From Pseudocercospora fijiensis CIRAD86 (Eukaryota > Ascomycota > Dothideomycetes > Mycosphaerellales > Mycosphaerellaceae): a stretch of 64,000 nucleotides of DNA. Made by a program: the position numbers and the translations under genes. This document shows, piece after piece, positions 25,580 through 33,559 of this stretch (position 1 is the stretch's first letter; every line of letters starts with the position of its first letter). Where the stretch lies: positions 1,100,543 to 1,164,542 of the forward strand of contig NW_006921536.1 in assembly GCF_000340215.1 (NCBI RefSeq), in the 5' to 3' direction. Under the pieces are notes generated by a model, which saw nothing but the letters and a program-made list of their open reading frames with translations, had not been told where the DNA came from and searched no databases.

Positions 25580-25996
25580 AAGATAGCCGAACCCGACCCC
25601 TATACCCTTCTAGGACTACTTCCCTCTAGATTCCTAGACTCTAGCAACCTTCCTTAAGTAATAACGACAATAAGATACTCTGCTAGAGGATGTTCCTACC
25701 CTAATTAGCACTAGTTACGTAGGACACTAAGAAAGGGAGGATCCCTCTCCCTTCCTAGCTCTTAGATAGATATAGTAACCTAGGCCTATAGCCTCTAAGA
25801 ATAGGGACCTTAGGCTATTAAGCTTAGTGTTTAGAAGAAGGAAGAAGGTAAACGTATAGACTACCTTTACGTACTTGCTAATATAAAAGGTAATGCTGCA
25901 TCTATAACGGTAGTGCTATAGGCTAATATACCGACGAATTAGCTACGCTAGGCCTAGGCGACTTGCTCCTCGTTACCGAGCATCTCTAGAGAAAAG

Positions 25997-26023
25997 CTAA
26001 TACTACCCTAGGAGTATTATTAG
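25997..26023. repeat. Family A palindrome, site 4 (A2)
   Basis: CTAATACTA arm, CCCTAGGAG centre and TATTATTAG arm, upstream of the third ORF. Confidence 0.75.
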
Positions 26024-26442
26024 TCCCGCTAGCCTTACTACTATAGATTTCTACTAGGGACTCGAACTAACTAGTTATATTTCGAGCGCGCGAGAGTCTA
26101 CGATAGCTAAAGGTTAATAAAGGCGCTTAGTCGCTACTAGCAATTAGCTAGGTCGATTGTTAAACTTTAGCCTACCCTAATAATAAAGAAGTCTCGTATA
26201 TAGCTTTACTTTTATATATAGCCGTTATCCGTTTGCTTTACTAGCGCGGAATACACGGACTATATCACCTTCGTACTATATTTAAAGCGAGCTTCCTAAG
26301 CTCCTTCTTCTACTCGATTACTAACTAACTCGCTACCGCCTAACTGCCCCCCCCTTCTATCTAAGCCCTTTAATTATCGTTATTAAACAACGAACACGTT
26401 TTGCAAACTCGTTTCTAACCCGCTTCCGCTTCGGTCGACTAG

Positions 26443-29196
26443 ATGTCTTCCGGCGCCCCGAACCCGCTAGGCGCTAGTAGTAGTAGCGACCTACCTATTC
26501 CTATTAACCTAAGCCTAGCTGCCCTAGTTCCGATCGAAGCCCTAGCCGGTAGCGCCTTAGCTACTATAACTAGTCTCGAGTACTACTTCTAGATCGTTAC
26601 CGCCCTTGAAGACCTATAAGAGAAGATCGAGAACGCTCGTACCCTACTACGCGTTATTAATAGGAATATCGAGAAGGCTACTATCTTAGTTGCGTACGGT
26701 ATAAACAACCTACGCTAGTCTATCGGTAAGCGTATCTTTAAGCGCGACGTTCTTAACGATATAGATATTTAATAAGCCTTTCCTATCGTCTATAGCCTCG
26801 AGATAGCCGGCACCTAGATCCGCTTACGCTTTAAGACCCTCGATTAGGCCTTCGAGCATTAAGGAGGTCCGAGTAGTCTTCCTAAGAGCCTTATTAACTT
26901 CGCCTATAGTAGATAGGAGCGTACTAAGCAGGTCTCTTCGTTCGTTAACAAGTATCTAGTCTATCGCTAAGGCGCCGAGCACCTTTCCCGTACTATAATC
27001 TATCGTGTATCTACCGCTAGTAAGAAGGTAGGTAAGTAGTTACTTAACCTATCCTTTATACTTAACGACTTTACGACAGCCTACTAGAAGCGGTATAACG
27101 ATGCGATTATCTAGGTCGATCTTAACGCCTAGACTACTAAGGATCTACTAAAAGAGAAGGGTTGTCGCATCGATAGTATAGGCTTTATTGTTAAAGGTTA
27201 AGAGGCTCCTATCGTTAATGTTCTTAAACGCAAGGTTCTTCGCCTAGAAACGGAGGCCGATACCGCTACTAGTCTTGCGCTCGCTATAGAGATATAGGCT
27301 AAAGATCGTCGCTCGACCCGCAACTATAAGGTCCCTTAGGTAGTTAAAGACGAGCGCGCTAAGGCCGAAGTAGCGCGTTAGAAGGTACTATACGCTCGCT
27401 AGGCCCTCCGCAAGGCTACTAAGAAGTATAGCGCTCCTTCTAGTTCTAGTACTAGTGCTAGTACTAGTACTAACTATAGCGACTCGGATATTAATATACT
27501 AGATGCGCTGCTAGAAGACGTATCCTCCGAAGGCTCCTTTAGCGAGCGTAGGGATAGAGGCCTCTCGCCGGCCCTATTAACTAAGAATATCTATAGCTCT
27601 TATAAGGGCGACTCTATCTCGTATCTTATTACCGAGATCGATATAGTTGCTAAGGCCGATATAGGCAAAGCGCCTACCGCCCTATCTATCTATTAACAAC
27701 TCGACGACCTTAGTAAGCTAGGTAGAGAGCGGTTCACTATATATACTAACTATATTAAGAAGGCCGCTAAGGTCTATAGTCTCTATACTAGCGCTAAGAC
27801 GAATATTCTAGTCGGACGCTTACTAAAGATTAGACGCGAGGTTCCTAATTAGGATGCCTTTACTACCTTTAAGGATAACTATGCTAACTAGTTTCCTAGA
27901 CGCCCTACTACTACCTCGACCTCCCTAGGACTCTATGCATTTAACCCTACTAGCACTATTACTTGCGATCTTACGCTAACTAAGCGTCGGTATAAGTTAA
28001 TCGCTAGCATTCTCGGCTAAGGCACCTCCTTCGACCGCTTTCGTTAGACTAGCAATGCTGTCTTCCTTCGAGTCTTCGGTTAGATGCAATCGCCTCGCGG
28101 AGCGTACCGTTCCCTTATTATCGACCTAATATAGGAGGAATTTCGTATATACTTTTAGTATATGCGTAAGCTTCCTAAGTCTAAGTAGGAAGGCCGCAAT
28201 GCCCTTTAAACCTATAGCGTAAGCAACTAAATCGTCCGTTAGCATCCTACCTTATAGCTCTTAGCCGTCGCCCTTCGCCCTAATTATATATACGAGCTTA
28301 TCTCCGTCCCTAAGCCTACTAAGTACTTTAAGGTAGGTAAAGGCGGTTATAAGAACTGCCCTACTAAGGAGACTTCTCGTCTCGGTTAAGATATAGTTAA
28401 GCTCGCAGCTAGTAAGGGTGCTAGCTATCTGCGTATTAGGGTTTCTCTTGTATCTAAGGATAAGACCGCCTACTCTACTATCGTCGAGAGTATATACGAA
28501 CTAGAGGTCTTCGAGAACTAGGTTAAGAAGCTTAAGGACCGTAGCCTAGTTCTACTAAACAAGATTAGCAAGCTTACTAACAAGCACCTTACTACTAACG
28601 ACCTCGGGTATATATTCGATAGTTAGGCTAACGAAGGCGAGGCTGCTTAGTAAATCCTTAACCCTCTAAAGGAATACGAAGTCTCTATTTAGATACTATA
28701 CCTTCTATATAGTAATCTAAAGCCTAAGAGCGACCGTATATTAATCGATCTAGGCTACTCTCGCGTTATTAACGGCACTAAGATTAAGGGCTACGATAAC
28801 TTGTCCGTCTCTAAGGTTGCTAAGGCGCACCGCAATCTAACCGCCCTTCTAGGTTCGAATACCTTCGTACCGTTCCCCTTCCCTGCGGCTATCTTAGTCG
28901 AAGGCCTTAGATGCATTTCCGATGCCCTAGTCGGTAGAATCCCTTAGTTAAGTTACGTTGTTTAGAACAAAGTTAAACAGATCCTCTAGTTTAGTAAGGA
29001 GGAGCTTAAGGAGTATCTACGCGAGTAGGAGAACGCTATATAGGACAAGGCTACTAACCTACTAATTAATCAAGCTCGCTACGAGGCCGAGTACTTCGGT
29101 ACTAATAGCTTTAATGCCTACGGAGGAGTTCTCGAAGACCGACTAGCTAATAAGGTTATTGCTAGTAAGGATTACGGTATATTAAAGCAGTAGTAA
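26443..29196 (+). pseudogene. A2 third ORF, 917-aa accessory protein of unknown function (RIP-mutated)
   Basis: ATG 26443 to TAA 29194-29196, 918 codons in one frame apart from RIP-type TAG/TAA. A3 has exactly the same length (2754 bp), which argues for former coding constraint. The protein is rich in Ser/Thr near its start, with a Ser/Thr repeat near residues 335-350. Charged helical regions follow. The C-terminal part has FPFPAAILVEG and ISDALVGRIPQ (near 28880-28950), which resemble YAFPAIVRLR and ISEALVGRLKQ in the family B third ORF. No known retroelement domain is recognised. It may be an accessory or env-position protein, but no membrane segment is obvious. Confidence 0.78.
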
Positions 29197-29241
29197 GTCG
29201 GCGAGGTAGATTAGTTCTTGTATATTAATAGAATCTAGGAA

Positions 29242-29267
29242 CAATGCTACCCTAGGGGTGTTATTAC
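29242..29267. repeat. Family A palindrome, site 5 (A2)
   Basis: CAATGCTA arm, CCCTAGGGG centre and TGTTATTAC arm, 46 bp after the third-ORF stop. Confidence 0.72.
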
Positions 29268-29362
29268 GGAGTTTCTAAAAAATCGCCTTAGCTAAGATGC
29301 CTAAGGCCGTATAACTATTTGTTTGTTTTAAGCGCGCAATGTAAAGCGTGTCTAGTTAGATA

Positions 29363-29378
29363 CGAAGAAAGGGAGGGA
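29363..29378 (+). promoter_or_regulatory. A2 polypurine tract
   Basis: GAAGAAAGGGAGGGA directly before the 3' LTR. Confidence 0.8.
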
Positions 29379-29657
29379 TATTGGCTAGTAACCGGCCCTA
29401 TACTATAGGCTAAGTTTTGAGCCTATATAAGAGGCCTCCTTCTATATAGTAGACAGAGTACTAACCTCGTATAGTACATTGTTCATATTACACTTCTACA
29501 ATGCCTATATTGCAGGGCTCTAGTTATTAGCCTAAGCAACCGTCTTGTTATCCTATTATGCTAAATATAGCTGCCTATATTGCTATAGGTTATATTACCC
29601 TCGGTAGCCTATACTATTACTGCTAGTAGTAGTAGTAGTGTTAGTTTCCGTCCTTTA
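29379..29657 (+). repeat. A2 3' LTR (279 bp)
   Basis: Begins TATTGGCTAG and ends GTCCTTTA, followed by the CTAG target duplication at 29658-29661. Confidence 0.93.
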
Positions 29658-29805
29658 CTAGATAAGATACATTTCTTATATCTATCCTACTGTATGTTGT
29701 CGTAGCTATGTCTCCCTATAATATGTATATGTATATTAGGGGTACAAAAAGGGGAGAGAGGGTACAAGTATATACGCCTATACTAGGCCGGGTTTCCCTA
29801 CTATA
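29658..29805 (-). repeat. B1 5' LTR, outer piece (beyond A2)
   Basis: Reverse complement of the first 150 bp or so of the B2 5' LTR, ending CCCTACTATA, the RIP form of the TGTAGTAGGG terminus. With 17168-17351 it makes one interrupted LTR. CTAG (29806-29809) follows, the presumed B1 target site. Confidence 0.9.
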
Positions 29806-30654
29806 CTAGAAGAACTAAGTTTCTTAAAAAGGTATAATTAGTTAACACTTAAAGGCTACTAAACCTAACTAATTAGGGCTAGCGAAACTACGAATAGTAA
29901 TAGCCCTCGTAATAATAAGAACAACCCTCGGAACGGATAAACCCTCGGAGCGGACATTTCTAGGTCTTTTAGAGTAGACGTAGAGAACTCGGAACGATAT
30001 TACTTAGAACGGAGGCAGTGCTATAATACCTCGTACGCCTACCTATTATAGTAGGGAAGGCGCGCTTGTATTATAATTAGTCGATAGCCCTTAATTCTTA
30101 TAGCTTTATATCCCTTTACTTTATTATATATAAGGATAGCGTAGTTAGAGTTAGACATTGTATTAGAAAGTAAGGTTTAATATAGTTATATAATTAGGTA
30201 GTTAAGTGTTTAATTTAGCGCGAGCTAAGTAGTCTATTAGACTTACTAAGTTAGTAGTAATAGAGGTCGGAATTGATAGGCTACGAGGGCGCGGCCTTTA
30301 GAAGGGAAGCGTGTATTAGGGCTAAAGAGGCTATACGTAATTAGTATATAATTAGGCCGAGTAAAGCTAGGGTCTCGGTGCCTTAGGTAGGGCTTGGCGC
30401 TTAGCGTTAGGCTAACTTGCCTGCCTTCCTCCCTCTCTTTCTAGCTCCTTATCGAATACTACTCGTACCTACTACTATCCTATCTACCTACTAATATAAC
30501 CCCTATTACAAAGGTCCGTTCTATAATTTTAGGCAATTTCGCGAACAAGTCGTTAGAAAGGAGCTTTACGGATTAGGAGCTTAGAACTCTTCTAATACTA
30601 CCGAATCTTATAGAGGGCTACGGCTAAAAAAGGATTAGTAAAAAGATAGTAAGA
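29806..30654. other. Non-LTR sequence flanking B1, no gene recognised
   Basis: Older sequence that was the target of B1. It has the same RIP-like composition. A plus-strand frame near 30470-30700 is fairly open but matches no family I know. A TATATAAGG string occurs near 30126. Nothing else can be supported. Confidence 0.4.
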
Positions 30655-30690
30655 ATACCGGCTACGCTACCGGCTACGCTACCGGCTACA
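30655..30690. repeat. CCGGCTA repeat array, site 1
   Basis: Three tandem copies of ACCGGCTACGCT. With the opposite-orientation site at 31226-31254 it could form the terminal inverted repeats of a segment of about 0.6 kb. Confidence 0.6.
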
Positions 30691-30960
30691 AATAGGACTT
30701 ACTTCCTAGGCGCTATCGACGCTTCGTACGATTGCTACTAGTAGTAGAAGCGCTAGTTATCGTCTTACGTAGAGCCTTGCCTACCGTTGTCTTACGCGGA
30801 GCCTTGCTCGCGACGCCCTTTCTAGTACCGGAGCTAGCGGTAGTAGTAGTAGCCCTCTTACGTTAATATACTATACTCGTTCTATTATTTCCGATCTTAT
30901 TGCGACCCGTAGAAGAAGTAGGTCCCTTCTTACGAGGCGTCGTAACTTAGTTAAGTAGAC
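30690..30960 (-). pseudogene. Short basic frame resembling a histone H3 tail (speculative)
   Basis: The minus-strand frame contains VASKAPRKTTVGKALRKT, which resembles the H3 tail segment around KAPRKQLASKAARKS. It is flanked by Ser/Thr/Arg/Lys-rich sequence. The frame runs into the CCGGCTA array and no histone fold follows. Basic low-complexity proteins can match histone tails by chance, so this is a weak call. It gains interest from the H3-like fold 2 kb away on the same strand. Confidence 0.25.
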
Positions 30961-31225
30961 TCGCTATTATAAAAGTCGTCGAATTAAGGAAAAAAGTACG
31001 TTACGAAGGTATACGAAGGCGCGCGCGGAGCGAGGGTATTACGGAGGTAGTAGATATAGAGCGTAGAGGTATAGGTATCGATACGAAGGTTAAATATAGC
31101 GAGAGAGGTAGTATCGCGGTATCGCTAGGCAATAGAGTAAGCTTCGCGTAAGCCTACATTATAGTAACGTTAGAGTAAGGAAAGAAGGCAGGTATAGCTA
31201 AAAAAGGCAGGTACGGTAGACTTTG

Positions 31226-31254
31226 AAATATAGCCGGCATATATAGCCGGTATA
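31226..31254. repeat. CCGGCTA-type inverted repeat, site 2
   Basis: ATATAGCCGGCA then TATAGCCGGTAT. Opposite in orientation to sites 1 and 3. A further single TAGCCGGCG is at 31284-31292. Confidence 0.65.
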
Positions 31255-31459
31255 GTAATAGGCGAAAGCCTCCTTTTAATAAATAGCCGGCGTAATAATA
31301 GTATCCTACTATAGTATAGATATTCTTTAGTAATGCCTTTACTAGCTATAGTAATCTTATAAGTAACCTAGGCCTATTGCTAGTAAATATAAGAAATATT
31401 AGGTAGGCTATACTAAACAAGCTAGTTATTTAGTAGGAAAAGGCCTCCTACCGTCTCTA

Positions 31460-31485
31460 TATGCCGGCTACGAGTGCCGGCTATC
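31460..31485. repeat. CCGGCTA-type inverted repeat, site 3
   Basis: ATGCCGGCTACGAG then TGCCGGCTATCG. It pairs in inverted orientation with site 4 over about 30 bp, including the shared flank CTAA. Confidence 0.65.
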
Positions 31486-31496
31486 GCTCTAAATTT

Positions 31497-32209
31497 AACT
31501 CCGCCCTATCTCGGAGGCTAAGGTACCGAGCGGAAACCCTATAGCTTATATTTACTCGGTTGTCGCGGAGCGCTTACAGGTAAGGTATTAGAAAAGAGTA
31601 TAAAAAGTACGAGAAGAGTATCCTAGGATATAGGTCGTAAGTGAATAAGAGTAGTACGCCTAGTTATTTATATAGTACGTTACTCTATACGACTAAGAGC
31701 CTATATTATCTCGTACTTCGCTTATAAGACCTCGACTCTACTAATATACTATTATTTTCCTACTCGGTCGCTGTCTTAATTCTTCTTCGAGTTATAGGAC
31801 TTAGTGCGTATCTATAGCTATATAATAGCGCTACGTATTATAGAGAATCAACTCCGCCGTATCTCGAAGGCTAAGGTACCGAGCGGAAATCCTATAGCTT
31901 ATATTTACTCGGTTGTCGCGGAGCGATTATAGGTAAGGTATTAGAAAAGAGTATAAAAAGTACGAGAAGAGTATCCTAGGATATAGGTCGTAAGTAAATA
32001 AGAGTAGTACGCCCAGTTATTTATATAGCACGTTACTCTATACGATTAAGAGCCTATATTATCTTATGCTTCGCTTATAAGACCTCGACTCTACTAGTAT
32101 ACTATCGATCTCCTCCTCGGTCGCTAATACGCTATCCCAATTCTTCTTCGAGTTGCCGGACTTAGTACGTATCTATAGCTATATAATAGCGCTACGTATT
32201 ATAGAGAAT
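31497..32209. repeat. Tandem duplication, unit about 353-361 bp
   Basis: The first copy runs 31497-31848 and the second 31850-32209. Both start AACTCCGCC and end TATTATAGAGAAT. They differ by transitions plus a small length difference near the AATTCTTCTTCGAGTT block. Confidence 0.85.
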
Positions 32210-32470
32210 TTCTCGTTAAAGTTTCTCTTTCGTAGGCTTACTATCTGCCTCGTAGTATAGAGGATTAAAGTGCTAATACTAAAGAATCTCCTTATAGTTA
32301 GGATGCTAGGGCTCCTTAGGACCTTTATATTTTAGGTCTAAATAGAGATGTATTATAAACGTTCTATCGCCCTTTCGCTTACTACCCGCTAGGTCGCGAT
32401 ATACGAAGAAACTAATCTAAATATAGCTCGTCTCTATAATAGCCGGGTAAATATAGAGCGCTAGGTTTCT
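32100..32470 (-). pseudogene. Unidentified open frame (RIP-mutated)
   Basis: The minus-strand frame stays open apart from TAG/TAA for roughly 120 codons, with strings such as YRDLAGSKRKGDRTFIIH and DLKYKGPKEP. Its end runs into the tandem duplication. I do not recognise the family. A recombinase-like origin was considered but no catalytic motif could be placed. Confidence 0.35.
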
Positions 32471-32509
32471 ACTTCGTACCTTAGATTTAGGGACGGCGCG
32501 GAGATAAAA

Positions 32510-33241
32510 TTAGAAATATAGCCGGCACCTATAGCCGGTAAAAGGATACGAAAATAGGCCTCCTCCTAGGTTAATCTAACGACTAAATACAATTTCTAAC
32601 TAATCCGCTATAAACCGACGCCGAATTTTAGCTAGAAGCTATATATCTTTATTTTAAAGAGTAACCCGCTTCGTATAGATAGCAAGGAGGTTTAAAAGCT
32701 TAAGCTCGGTTACGAGAAATGCCTCTATAGCTTCCTAAAGAGTACTAATCGCCTTAGCCGTAAATCGTACACTAGACCTAAAATCTAATATAATTTCTCG
32801 GAAGAGTCGCTAGAAGGGAGTCTTAGGGATTAAAAGCTCGGTCCCTCTTTTATTTTAGAAAAGCCGGATCTAGCGAAGGGTAATAGTATCTAGTTTAAAG
32901 CGCCGCTTCTTTATCGTCGAGTCCTACCTTATTCCGTTTTTTTTAACAGAAAGATAACTTTTCTTCGCGATAGTCTTCGTCCGCCTACTCTTTTTAGCCT
33001 TCTCCTATCTACCTAAAGCCTTCTTATTTTTCGGTACTATTTTCCGAGGAACCCCCTTCCTTCGTATATACTACGGAGAGCTTTACTCTTTTAATATCTC
33101 GTTCTCGCTACGGTCTCCCTATACTTAGCTTGCTTTACTCTTACCCTTTAGCCTCTAAAGATATTTATTTACGCGTTTAGGCGACGAAGGTATATCGGTA
33201 GGACCTAGAAAATTAATAAGTATATAATCGTAAGGAGACAT
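32510..33241 (-). pseudogene. Histone H3-like protein, 243 aa (RIP-mutated)
   Basis: ATG at 33241-33239 to TAA at 32512-32510, one frame with only RIP-type internal stops. Residues 1-113 form a long Lys/Arg-rich tail. Residues about 114-212 align end to end with the H3 histone fold: RFKLDTITLR, TELLIPKTPF, RLFREI, VRFTAKAISTL, LLNLLAIYTKRVTL and NKDI match the canonical RYRPGTVALR, TELLIRKLPF, RLVREI, LRFQSSAVMAL, TNLCAIHAKRVTI and PKDI. Loop 1 has canonical length; two extra residues lie between the N-helix and helix 1. The tail is much longer than in normal H3. It lies between CCGGCTA inverted repeats next to a hAT relic, and the last codons run into one repeat. Confidence 0.8.
32516..32541. 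repeat. CCGGCTA-type inverted repeat, site 4
   Basis: ATAGCCGGCACC then TATAGCCGGTAA, immediately beside the stop codon of the H3-like frame. Near-perfect inverted partner of site 6 (34930-34953). Confidence 0.7.
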
Positions 33242-33526
33242 TAATGCTTCTTACCTTCTAGAACAAATAGTCTTTTATTAAACCGCCTTAGTAGGTTATC
33301 GTTAGATTCGAATAAAGGATAGTAGCTTAAGGAAGGGGAGGTAGCCGGCTTAGGAAGGCCCGAAGAGCCGAATCCTTAAGGCATATTTGTCTTTAAGAAT
33401 ATAGGGAAAGGGAAGAAGGAGAGGAAGAGCGAATAGAGAATTAGAAAGAGTCCGTAGATAAGCGGGGTCGGTTGCTATAGCAACTAGTCTGTTTAGGTCC
33501 TAGGAATTCGAAATACATTTCGGATA
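33242..33526. other. Spacer upstream of the H3-like frame
   Basis: 285 bp between the H3-like ATG and the end of the hAT segment. It would hold any promoter of the H3-like gene. No clear TATA box or gene is seen. Confidence 0.4.
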
Positions 33527-33540
33527 TATACCGGCTATAT
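33527..33540. repeat. CCGGCTA-type repeat, site 5
   Basis: TATACCGGCTATAT, just downstream of the transposase C-terminus. Possible left end of the hAT relic. Confidence 0.5.
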
Positions 33541-33559
33541 ACGCTAGCTATATTACCTT

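Larger units (their letters stand above)
25296..26442 (+). other. A2 spacer between pol and third ORF
   Basis: This 1.15-kb non-coding spacer has two palindromes (25551-25579 and 25997-26023) and a C-run before the ATG. It is conserved in length and content with A1 and A3. Confidence 0.7.
17352..29657 (+). mobile_element. Ty3/gypsy LTR element, family A copy 2, complete (12306 bp)
   Basis: Complete element with two 279-bp LTRs, PBS, gag/protease, pol, third ORF and PPT. It is flanked by CTAG on both sides (17348-17351 and 29658-29661). It is inserted in the 5' LTR of B1, whose sequence continues exactly after the duplication. By eye the two LTRs differ at about fifteen positions, all transitions at CpA/TpA or TpG/TpA sites, so the divergence reflects RIP and not age. 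No coding region is intact. Confidence 0.95.
31226..31485. mobile_element. Possible 260-bp MITE-like element
   Basis: The two ends read inward as similar sequences over about 50 bp: ATAGCCGGCA, TAGCCGG and then a GGCGA..GCCTCC-like block on each side. It has no coding capacity. Similar ends occur around the neighbouring segments and the hAT relic, so it may be a non-autonomous derivative. The exact borders and target duplication were not resolved. Confidence 0.45.

Noticed and set aside
26443..29196. Third ORF considered as an envelope gene
   Set aside because: No signal peptide, no clear hydrophobic membrane segment and no cleavage-site pattern could be seen even reading through RIP stops.
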